From assembly GCA_965198895.1 (NCBI GenBank), contig OZ240676.1:2790001-2854000 (forward strand): DNA of 64,000 nucleotides. The letters run 5' to 3'. The position numbers and the translations under genes are program-made. Source of the DNA: LMUY01 sp965198895 (GTDB lineage Bacteria > Pseudomonadota > Alphaproteobacteria > Acetobacterales > Acetobacteraceae). The first letter of the stretch is position 1. Each line of letters opens with the position of its first letter. Below the pieces are notes generated by a model. The model was not told the origin of the DNA. It searched no databases and worked only from the letters and a program-made list of their open reading frames with translations. Below, piece after piece: positions 35,897-44,700 of this stretch.

Positions 35897-36577
35897 TTAG
35901 AATGTCCTTGTTGAAGGGTGAACGCCGGCGACGATGCTCGCGGTCCGGCGGTAATGCGTGGTCAACGCGTCCACGGCAGCATCGGCGTCGCCCGATAGGG
36001 TTGCGTCGGCGATCGCGCGGTGCTCGGCCAGGATGTCGCGGTTCGGATAGACCGCCGTCATCGCGAGGCGGCGGTAGCGGGTGGCGTGGTCGCGCAACTG
36101 GGCGCAGAACGCCGTCAGCAAACGCGATGGGCAGGTGGCCAGCAGGGCCGTGTGGAAGTCGTGATGCGCGCCCTCCCAAGCCGGGTTTTCCCTGAAAATG
36201 TCCTGGCCGGTGGAGCGGGGTGTGCGGGACAGGCGGTGCAGGGCCAGCACGATGCCCTCCTCCCACGCCGGTGTCGCGTGCTGCATTGCCTGGCGCAGTG
36301 CCAATTCCTCCACCCAGCACCGCGTCTGTGTCAGCTCCTGCAATTCGGCGTTGCTGGCGGTGGCCACGGTGAAGCCGCGTTGCGGGCGCCGCAACACGAA
36401 GCCCTCGGAGGTCAGCTGACTCAGTGCTTCGCGCACCGGCGTGCTGGTGACGCCGTAGCGCGCGGACACGTCACCGATGTGCAGTTTGCCGCCGGGCTCC
36501 ATCATGCCGTCGACGATCTCCTGGCGCAGCCGGGCGTAGACGGCGATCGACAGGGTCTGCGGTTCGGCACCGTCCAT
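35897..36577 (-). CDS. GntR-family transcriptional regulator (FCD/FadR-type)
   Basis: A 226-aa regulator with an N-terminal winged helix (AVYARLRQEIVDGMMEPGGK, then SARYGVTSTPVREALSQLTSEGFV) and an all-helical FCD ligand domain that usually binds a metal and a carboxylate effector (HHDFHTALLATCPSRLL, then DILAEHRAIADATLSGDADAAV). It heads the FAH hydrolase/dioxygenase transcript and probably controls it in response to an aromatic intermediate; this is inferred from position. Confidence 0.92.
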   Translation of the reverse strand: MDGAEPQTLSIAVYARLRQEIVDGMMEPGGKLHIGDVSARYGVTSTPVREALSQLTSEGFVLRRPQRGFTVATASNAELQELTQTRCWVEELALRQAMQHATPAWEEGIVLALHRLSRTPRSTGQDIFRENPAWEGAHHDFHTALLATCPSRLLTAFCAQLRDHATRYRRLAMTAVYPNRDILAEHRAIADATLSGDADAAVDALTTHYRRTASIVAGVHPSTRTF

Positions 36578-36729
36578 CTGCTTCGCCCCGCCCTGCGCCC
36601 CGCGACGAGGGTGCGCGACATTTTATCCTCTGACAAGGCGAACTGTATATTTTTCGCGGCGAAAGCGTTCGGGGCAGGCCGGGCGACACCCGGCAGCGTA
36701 GCCGCACCGACGAGCACCGCTGCGGTGTA

Positions 36730-36748
36730 GGTAGATTCCGATTCTACC
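36730..36748. promoter_or_regulatory. Inverted repeat in the GntR/proton-ATPase intergenic region
   Basis: GGTAGA (36730-36735) and TCTACC (36743-36748) are perfect arms around a seven-base centre. It lies 117 bases upstream of the chosen ATPase start in the 287-base divergent region. It is an operator candidate with no assigned regulator. Confidence 0.35.
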
Positions 36749-36864
36749 GCCAGCCGGCGGATCCCTGGACATCTACCGTGCAGCGCGATGCGTGATTGGC
36801 TTCGGCGACCCGCCCGGGCCGACGTTTGACACATCCGAAGTACAGAATGAGAGAAACAGCCGCC

Positions 36865-39423
36865 ATGGCGACGTCCAATGCCGCTCACGCCAAGTCGCCG
36901 GATGCAAAGCCCGTTTCGCCGTCCGAGGCGAAAGACGACCTGAAGTCGCTCCCGTTGGCCGAGGTCGAGAAGCGGTTGGGCGCGTCGGCCGACGGGCTCA
37001 CCCAGGCCGAGGCGACGAAGCGGTTGGCCCAGTATGGACCGAACGAGATCGAGGAAAAGAAAACCAACCCGCTGCTCAAGTTCCTGAGGTATTTCTGGGG
37101 CCCGATCCCTTGGATGATCGAGGTGGCCGTCGTGCTCTCGGGGGTCGTCCGGCACTGGCCCGACTTCTTCATCATCCTGCTGCTTCTCGTGGCAAACGCG
37201 ACCATCGGTTTTTGGGAAGAGCGGCAAGCCGGCGACGCCATCGATGCCTTGAAAGCCAAGTTGGCGATCAAGGCCCGGGTGCAACGCGATGGCAAATGGG
37301 TCACCCCTCCTGCCAGGGACGTCGTGCCGGGTGACGTCATCCGCTTGCGGCTGGGCGACATCGTTCCAGCGGATGCACGTTTGCTGGACGGCGACGAGAT
37401 TTCCGTCGACCAGTCCGCTCTGACGGGAGAGTCTTTACCTGCCTCCAAGAAGTCCGGCGACGCGGTGTTTTCCGGCTCGATCGTTCGGCGGGGCGAGATC
37501 GGGGCCCTGGTCTACGCGACGGGCGGCAAGACCTATTTTGGCGAGACGGCGGAGCTGGTGCAGTCGGCCGTGACCGCCAGCCATTTCCAGAAGGCGGTGC
37601 TGAGGATCGGCAATTACCTGATCGTGCTGGCCGTGGTGCTGGTGTCGGTGATCATCGCCATCGGCATCTACCGCGGTGAGCCGCTTCTTACCTTGCTGCA
37701 ATTTGCCCTGGTGCTGACGGTGGCGGCAATCCCGGTCGCGATGCCGACCGTCCTCTCGGTGACCATGGCGGTGGGAGCGCGCCTGCTCGCCAAGAAGCAG
37801 GCGATCGTTAGCAAGCTGGTCGCCATCGAGGAATTGGCCGGCGTCGACGTGCTTTGCGCCGATAAGACCGGTACCCTGACGCAGAACAAGTTGACGCTCG
37901 GCGCCCCGTTTTGCATCGGCGAGACGACCCCCGACCAGCTGATCCTGGCTGCAGCACTGGCGTCACGGTCCGAGAACGACGACACGATCGACCTGGCGGT
38001 GCTGGGCGGCCTGAAAGACAAGGCGGCGTTGAAGCCGTTCAAGATCACGCATTTCCAGCCATTCGATCCCGTGCACAAGCGAACCGAAGCGACTGTACAG
38101 GCCGCGGACGGCACGACTTTCAAGGTCACGAAAGGCGCGCCCCAGGTCATCCAGGCCTTGGCGGGAAATGCCTCACCCGTAAAGGACGCGGTCGAAAAGG
38201 CGGTCAATGATTTTGCCAAGCGCGGGTTTCGCGCACTCGGCGTGGCGCGGGCCGATGGTGAGGGCAAATGGCAGCTTCTCGGGGTGTTGGCGCTATTCGA
38301 CCCGCCGCGTACCGATGCCAAATCCACGATCGCGACGGCGGCCGCGATGGGCGTCAAGATCAAGATGGTGACGGGCGATGCGCTGGCGATCGCCAAGGAG
38401 ACGGCGCAGACGCTGGGCATGGGTGCGAACATCCTCGATGGCGCCAGCCTAGGTGATGCGAAAAGCGATGAAACCGCGGCCGAGGTCAAATCCGTCGAGG
38501 ACGCGGACGGGTTCGCCCAGGTGTTTCCGGAACACAAGTTCCACATCGTCGATATCCTGCAGAAACATGGCCATATCGTCGGCATGACCGGCGACGGGGT
38601 GAATGACGCGCCGGCGCTCAAAAAGGCCGATTGTGGCTTCGCCGTCTCGGGCGCCACCGATGCGGCGCGTGCGGCGGCCTCCATCGTTCTGGTGGCGCCG
38701 GGTCTGTCGGTCCTCATCGACGCGATCAAGGAAAGCCGGCGCATATTCCAGCGCATGAACAGCTACGCGATCTATCGTATCGCCGAGACGCTACGCGTGC
38801 TGATCTTCATGACGCTCGCCATCCTGGTGTTCAAGTTCTACCCGCTTACCGCGATCATGATCGTGATGCTGGCGTTGTTGAACGATGGCGCGATCTTGTC
38901 GATCGCATACGACAACGTCCGCTATCGGAACGTCCCTGAAGTCTGGAACATGCGGCTCGTGCTGAGCATCGCCACCGTGCTCGGTCTGGTCGGGCCCATC
39001 GCGGCATTCGGCCTGTTCTTCCTTGGTGACCGCTATTTCAAGCTGGGGCATCCGCAACTCCAGACCATGATGTACCTCATGCTGTCGGTCGCCGGGCATC
39101 TGACGATCTTCCAGACGCGGACCCGTGGCCCTTGGTGGTCCACGCGCCCGGCCTGGATCCTGCTGGCTGCGGTCTGCGGAACCCAGGTGTTGGCAACGCT
39201 GATCGCGGTCTACGGCTTCGGCCTGGTGACGCCGCTTGGCTGGGCGTATGCGGGGATCGTCTGGGCCTATGCGGTTATGTGGTTCCTTCTCACCGACCCG
39301 ATCAAGCTGCTTGCCTACAAGGTTCTCGATACCGTTAAAGGCGGCGCCAGCCCCCAGGCCGAAGTGGAGCAGCAGTCGGCCACCGATACGCCCGCGATGC
39401 CCACGCAACGCGCCGCCGAATGA
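36865..39423 (+). CDS. Plasma-membrane proton-efflux P-type ATPase (P3A)
   Basis: An 852-aa ion pump resembling fungal/plant plasma-membrane proton ATPases, which export protons at the cost of ATP. It has an N-terminal actuator part with TGES (residues 187-190), the phosphorylation motif DKTGTLTQNK (Asp333), the nucleotide-binding KGAP segment, the hinge MTGDGVNDAPALKKAD (around residue 575) and about ten membrane helices. Its pattern (GLTQAEATKRLAQYGPNEI, PVAMPTVLSVTMAVG) fits the P3A group and not the K/Cu/Zn pumps. Starts at 36847 (MRETAA) and 36796 are also possible. PPK2 follows at once. A role in acid tolerance or membrane energisation is inferred. Confidence 0.93.
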   Translation: MATSNAAHAKSPDAKPVSPSEAKDDLKSLPLAEVEKRLGASADGLTQAEATKRLAQYGPNEIEEKKTNPLLKFLRYFWGPIPWMIEVAVVLSGVVRHWPDFFIILLLLVANATIGFWEERQAGDAIDALKAKLAIKARVQRDGKWVTPPARDVVPGDVIRLRLGDIVPADARLLDGDEISVDQSALTGESLPASKKSGDAVFSGSIVRRGEIGALVYATGGKTYFGETAELVQSAVTASHFQKAVLRIGNYLIVLAVVLVSVIIAIGIYRGEPLLTLLQFALVLTVAAIPVAMPTVLSVTMAVGARLLAKKQAIVSKLVAIEELAGVDVLCADKTGTLTQNKLTLGAPFCIGETTPDQLILAAALASRSENDDTIDLAVLGGLKDKAALKPFKITHFQPFDPVHKRTEATVQAADGTTFKVTKGAPQVIQALAGNASPVKDAVEKAVNDFAKRGFRALGVARADGEGKWQLLGVLALFDPPRTDAKSTIATAAAMGVKIKMVTGDALAIAKETAQTLGMGANILDGASLGDAKSDETAAEVKSVEDADGFAQVFPEHKFHIVDILQKHGHIVGMTGDGVNDAPALKKADCGFAVSGATDAARAAASIVLVAPGLSVLIDAIKESRRIFQRMNSYAIYRIAETLRVLIFMTLAILVFKFYPLTAIMIVMLALLNDGAILSIAYDNVRYRNVPEVWNMRLVLSIATVLGLVGPIAAFGLFFLGDRYFKLGHPQLQTMMYLMLSVAGHLTIFQTRTRGPWWSTRPAWILLAAVCGTQVLATLIAVYGFGLVTPLGWAYAGIVWAYAVMWFLLTDPIKLLAYKVLDTVKGGASPQAEVEQQSATDTPAMPTQRAAE

Positions 39424-39469
39424 CCACGAACCCTTGTGACCGGCCTTCTATGCCGCCTGGAGAGATAGG

Positions 39470-40357
39470 ATCAAAATCCACCTTAAAGATTACCGCGTCG
39501 CAGAAGGAGCCGAGGTCGACCTCAAGAAATGGCCCACGATCGTCGACCCCATCTACGACTCGAAGGCGAACTATGAGACGTTGCTCACTGCGCACGTTGC
39601 AAAGCTGAGCGACCTGCAGCAACTCCATTATGCGTCCGCGCGGCATGCCGTGCTGCTCATCTTTCAGGCGATGGATGCGGCAGGCAAGGACGGTGCGATC
39701 AAGCACGTGATGTCGGGCGTGAACCCACAGGGTTGCCAGGTTTTCAGCTTCAAACACCCCAGCGCCACCGAACTGGAGCACGACTTCCTTTGGCGCACCA
39801 CGCGGGCGTTACCGGAACGGGGGCGTATCGGGATTTTCAATCGATCCTACTACGAGGAGGTCCTCATCGTACGCGTCCATCGCGATATCCTGCGCAGTGA
39901 AGCGATCCCGGACGCTCCTGACCACGACAAGAAGCTCTGGCACGATCGATATCGATCGATCGTGGATTTGGAACGCCACCTGCATGCCAATGGGACGCGC
40001 GTTGTCAAAATCTTCCTGCATCTCTCTAAAAAGGAGCAGACCAACCGCTTTCTCGCGCGTATCGACGAGCCGGATAAGAATTGGAAGATCAGTACCGCCG
40101 ACATCGAGGAGCGCAAGTTCTGGCCCCAATACCGCAAAGCCTATGAGGATTGCCTCAGTGCGACGAGCACGACCGACTCTCCGTGGTACGTCGTGCCTGC
40201 GGACGACAAGGAGAACGCCCGGTTGATCGTTTCCCAAATCGTCGTCGACACCTTGGAAGGGCTCGAGATGAGCTATCCCAAAGTGACCGCGGAACGCGCG
40301 CAGGAATTACAGTCGATCAGAGCGGGGCTCGAGGCGTGGAACTCGAAGCATGAGTAA
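39470..40357 (+). CDS. ppk2: Polyphosphate kinase 2 family protein, without a standard start codon
   Basis: PPK2 enzymes move phosphate between polyphosphate and nucleotides. The catalytic core is intact: Walker A IFQAMDAAGKDGAIKHVMSG, lid and Walker B region RIGIFNRSYYEEVLIVRVH. The first ordinary start is a TTG at 39581. However, the same frame is open back to 39440 and encodes family-like sequence before it (IKIHLKDYRVAEGAEVDLKK, then WPTIVDPIYDSKANYETLL). No ATG, GTG or TTG lies in that stretch. GGAGAG (39459-39464) precedes an ATC at 39470, used here as a tentative start. ATGs at 39420 (overlapping the ATPase stop) and 39450 are in another frame, so a one-base change could explain it. 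Confidence 0.85.
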   Translation: MKIHLKDYRVAEGAEVDLKKWPTIVDPIYDSKANYETLLTAHVAKLSDLQQLHYASARHAVLLIFQAMDAAGKDGAIKHVMSGVNPQGCQVFSFKHPSATELEHDFLWRTTRALPERGRIGIFNRSYYEEVLIVRVHRDILRSEAIPDAPDHDKKLWHDRYRSIVDLERHLHANGTRVVKIFLHLSKKEQTNRFLARIDEPDKNWKISTADIEERKFWPQYRKAYEDCLSATSTTDSPWYVVPADDKENARLIVSQIVVDTLEGLEMSYPKVTAERAQELQSIRAGLEAWNSKHE

Positions 40358-40430
40358 TAGCCGGGCCAACTTCGCGGCTTGAAACTTTGGGCCCATCGGG
40401 CATTGCGGGACCAGCCCGTGCCTGCGACAA

Positions 40431-40934
40431 CCGTCCATCTACTTCGCGCCGACGATTTTCCAGGCAGCTGGCCTGTCCTCCGCCTCCGCCGCCATCCTTG
40501 CCACGGCGGGCATCGGTGTCATCAATGTCGTCATGACCATGGTCGCGATCTGGCTGGTGGACCGGGTCGGCCGGCGCGCCCTGCTGCTGTGCGGGCTTAG
40601 CGGAATGGGGATCAGCCTCTGCCTGCTGGCACTCGGGTTCATGCTCGGCACCGGGCCGGCCCTGGGCTATCTCACGGCCGCCAGCCTGGCGGCGCCTATC
40701 GGCTGCTTCGCGATCGGGCTCGGCCCGGTGTTCTCGCTGCTGATTTCCGAGATCTTCCCGATGGCCATCCGGGCGCGCGGCATGTCAGCCGCAACCATCG
40801 CCAACTGGCTCTCCAATCTCGTCGTGGCGCTGACGTTCCTCGACATGGCCGGCTTGGCAGTCCATGCACTTTGGGTCAAACGCGCCGGCGGGAAGCCGCG
40901 TCTTCCTATCCTGCCGACACCCGCCGTTCGGTAA
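40431..40934 (+). pseudogene. Sugar-porter MFS transporter remnant
   Basis: About 165 codons of open frame match the middle-to-late part of a sugar-porter MFS protein: SIYFAPTIFQAAGLSSASAA, then ILATAGIGVINVVMTMVAIW and LVDRVGRRALLL (the D-R-x-G-R-R motif), then SEIFPMAIRARGMSAATIAN. The frame has no start codon at its beginning; homology begins abruptly, without the N-terminal six helices. After LVVALTFLDMAG the expected last helices and C-terminal motif are missing and an unrelated tail ends the frame. An ATG at 40533 could be called as a 133-aa gene, but the product would be a fragment. The flanking 40358-40430 and 40935-41123 stretches hold nothing else I can identify. Confidence 0.82.
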
Positions 40935-41123
40935 GATCGGCCGGCGCAAAAAACCGTAATGAGGGAGTTCGTCATGCTGCGCCTCGTTTCCAAACCGACC
41001 GGCGACACGATCGAGGCAAGCGAGGGTGGCATCGGCCGTGTCGCGAACTGCTGGCCAAACATGCCGGGTGGGCAGACCGGGAGATGCGGCTCGACTTCAC
41101 GCGCCGGGTCACGCCGGGTGGCC

Positions 41124-41561
41124 ATGCCGCGTGGCCCGGCGGTTGCGCTCGCCGTCGTGCTCCTGCTGGCCGGCCTGGCGCTCCAGACCGGCCAAGCCGG
41201 TGCCGCAGAAGCGGTGCAGACGTTCGGGCCTGGAAAGGTGAACTGCCAAGCCCTCGCTGGCACCCAGGTGGACTGTCTGCTCGCCGCCGACCGGGTGACG
41301 CAGGGCAACAGGAACGTCGCGACGTTCGGCGTCACCGCGCTGCCCCGCCGCGACCAGGCCTTGTTTCGCAAGTGGTGCCTGGCTGCTGCGAATGAGTGCA
41401 CCGTCACCGTTACCGGGCTGCGCGACTCGCCAGACTCCTCCCGGCTATCGACCGTGACCTCGGTGCATTGGACGCGCCTAAGCGCACCGATGAACGAGGC
41501 GGCAGCCCGGGCTACCCAGAAGGCATTAGCGACCGATGCAACCGGGCCGGCCGCTCGATAA
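41124..41561 (+). CDS. Hypothetical secreted protein
   Basis: A 145-aa protein with a signal peptide (MPRGPAVALAVVLLLAGLAL, cleavage near AGAAEA). The mature part contains four cysteines (VNCQALAGTQVDCLLA, RKWCLAAANECTVT), likely paired in the periplasm, and repeated beta-strand-like segments. A start at 40959 would add 55 residues with no family-like features, so the ATG next to the signal peptide is preferred. No named family is recognised. The next gene is the large CheB/CheR fusion 236 bases on; that gap shows no clear gene. Confidence 0.6.
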   Translation: MPRGPAVALAVVLLLAGLALQTGQAGAAEAVQTFGPGKVNCQALAGTQVDCLLAADRVTQGNRNVATFGVTALPRRDQALFRKWCLAAANECTVTVTGLRDSPDSSRLSTVTSVHWTRLSAPMNEAAARATQKALATDATGPAAR

Positions 41562-41797
41562 CGCCTGATCGGGGCCGTCAGCCTTAGCAACCCGCGAGGC
41601 TGCCGAACGAGCCGCCCTTGCCGGTGTCGGTTGGGAGCACGCGACTGTAGGCAATGGATCGCGCGCGGGTCGATCCAGCTCAACTCCGTGGCCGGTCGGT
41701 CGAGAGCCGTCTTCGGGTCGCAGGTCAGGTCGTGGGCAAGGAACCACGCTTATGTTAAGTTGCCCGCAGAAGCGTATGGGCTTCGGGGGTCACCAGC

Positions 41798-44700
41798 ATG
41801 CGGCGCCGCCTTCCGAGCGAACCTGAGGGCGGCCCGCAAGCGAGTGAGCGCAACGCCGTCCCGGGCGTTGCGAGGCCGCAACCTCATCTGGGCTTTCCAG
41901 TCGTGGCGATAGGGGCCTCAGCGGGTGGACTGGAGGCCGCCACCGAGCTGGTGGCTGGTTTGAGGCCCGGCACAGGGATGGCGTTCATCCTCATCCAGCA
42001 TCTCGACCCGACCCACGAAAGCTTGCTTGTAGAATTGCTTAGCAAGCGCACCACTCTGCCGGTTCTGCAGGCTGCCGATGGCATGCGGGTGGAACCAGAG
42101 CACTTTTACATCATCCCGCCTGGGCGCTACCTGGCCATTGCGGGCGGAATGCTCCGCCTCACCCCGCCGACGGCGCGCCACGGAACTCGCCTTCCATTCG
42201 ACTTCCTGCTGCGTTCATTGGCCGAGGAGTGCGGCGAACGGGCGATTTGCGTGGTGTTGTCCGGAACCGGCGCCGACGGCGCCGAGGGCGCGCGGATGAT
42301 CAAAGACCGCGGCGGCCTTGTGATCGTGCAAGATCCCGAAGAGGCCGACTACGATGGCATGCCGCGCAGTGTGATCGCGACTGGAATGGTGGATTTGGTG
42401 CTGCACATCGCTGCAATCCCAGCCGCGCTTAATAACCAGCGCGGGCGGGTATCGACGGCAAACGGGCATACCGCCCCAGAGACGAAGAACGATCTTTCCG
42501 CGATCCTCGACCTGCTCCGCAGCCGAACGCCTCACGACTTCACGCTCTACAAACCCGGCACGATGGAACGCCGTATCACGCGCCGGATGGCCATGATGGC
42601 ACTCCGGGAGCACCAGATGGGCCAGTATCTCGCTAAACTGCGCGATGATCCGGAGGAGCTGAACCAACTGGCGAACGACCTGCTCATCAACGTCACCCGT
42701 TTTTTCCGCGATCCTAAGCTATTCACGTTGCTCGCGAACAAGATCATCCCAGACTTACTCAACGCATTGCCGGCTGACTACCAGCTCCGGATCTGGGTGG
42801 CCGGATGCAGTACAGGTGAGGAAGCCTACTCGCTTGCGATGCTGTTTCGCGAGCAGCTATCGGCGGCACCAGCCGGAGGGCCCCTGAGCAGCGTCAAGTT
42901 GCAGGTGTTCGCGTCGGACGCCGATCCGGAGGCTATCGCGATAGCACGCGAAGGTGTGTATCCGACCGCGATCGCCGACGCTCTCACTCCCGAGCGCCTG
43001 GCCCGCTTCTTTGTCAAGGAAGACGATCGCTACCGGATCGTGGCCGAGCTTCGGGCGGCGGTGGTCTTCACGGTTCAGGATGTCCTGACCGACCCACCGT
43101 TCTCCCGTCTCGACCTGATCTCGTGTCGGAACATGCTGATCTATCTCAGCGCGGTCGCCCAGACCAAGGCCATAGCCTTGTTCCATTTCGCATTGAAGGC
43201 GCAGGGCATCTTGGTCTTGGGCAACACGGAAACGATTGGCGTCGCAGCCGACCATTTCGAGGTCGTCTCCAAGTCCGAAAAGATCTATCGCCGGGTTGGC
43301 CGCATTGGGCAGCGCGACTTTCAGCCGGCGTTGCTTGGCGACATGCTGCGGGTTCCGACCCGGTCAGGGCGAGCCACTGCACCGTCCCGTCAATCGATCC
43401 TGGCTGGCCTTTGCAACCAATTCATCTTGAAGATGCATGCGCCGGCAACAATCATCAGCAACGCCAAGCACGAATATCTATATTCCGTCGGACCGATCGA
43501 TCGATTTCTGCGCGTGGCGCAAGGCCAGCCGACCCAGGACCTGCTCTCGATGGTGCTGCAGGAAACCCGCACCAGGCTGCGACTCGCAATGCAGCGCGCC
43601 GCGGTGGAGAAAGTCCTGGTGGTCGCTTCCGGCGGCCAGATCGCTCGGGACAGTCAGCGTGTCCCGTTCAGGATAGAGGTGCAACCGATCGTCTACGACG
43701 GCGAAGAGTTGCTTGTGGTGTGCTTCGCCGACGAGCCAAGAACGCTGCCGCCACCGCAAGCCCGTGGCAAGAACACGCCCTACCTGGCCGCGGTCACCGA
43801 ACTCGAGAAAGAGCTGGAGATCACCAAGGTCGAACTGCAGAGCGCCGTCCAGCATCTAGAGACCTCGAGCCAGGAGCAGAAGGCGATCAACGAGGAGGCC
43901 CTGTCGGTCAACGAGGAATTCCAGTCGACGAACGAGGAACTATTGACCTCGAAGGAGGAGCTGCAGTCGCTGAATGAGGAGTTGACCGCACTGAACACTC
44001 AGCTCCAGGAAACGCTGGAGCACCAACGCACGACCTCCAACGACATGCAAAATATTTTGTATAGCACGGATGTCGCAACGCTGTTCCTGGACACGGACCT
44101 AAGGATCCGGTTCTTCACTCCTGCGACTCAATCCGTGTTCAAGGTCATCAAAGGTGACATCGGACGACCGCTGTCAGACCTGCACTCGCTGGCTGTCGAT
44201 GGCGAATGGCCCGCCGACGCGCGCGGTGTGCTGGCATCCCTGATCCCGGTCGAACGGGAGATCGAAGGGACGAACGGCACTTGGTTCCGGCGGCGCATAT
44301 TGCCGTACCGCACGTATGACGGCGGCGTCGAGGGTGTTGTCATCACCTTCAATGACATCACGCTGCGCAAGCAAGCCGCGAAGGCCCTCGAGATCGCCAA
44401 GCTCGAGGCGGACTCGGCCAACACGGCGAAGTCACGCTTCCTGGCTGCCGCGAGCCACGATCTCCGGCAGCCTCTGCAGACCCTGACGTTGATCCAGGGC
44501 TTGTTGGCGATAGGGGTCGAAGGAGAGAGTAACCAAAAGCTGATCGCACGCTTCAGCGACACACTCGGCGCGATGTCCGGGATGTTGAATACGCTGCTGA
44601 ACATCAAACAGATCGAGGCCGGCATCGTACAGGCCGACATCAAGCCGTTCTGCATCGGGGACATGTTCGACCGTTTGAGGGACGAGTTCACCTACATCGC

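Noticed and set aside
40358..41123. Possible insertion-sequence scar around the truncated sugar porter
   Set aside because: No transposase, terminal inverted repeats or target duplication were seen, so only gene decay is claimed.
41620..41700. A stretch resembling part of a tRNA (GAGCACGCGACTGTA, then CGGGTCGATCC)
   Set aside because: No acceptor stem or full cloverleaf could be folded and the T arm is imperfect. It is probably chance; tRNAscan-SE with a relaxed cut-off would settle it.
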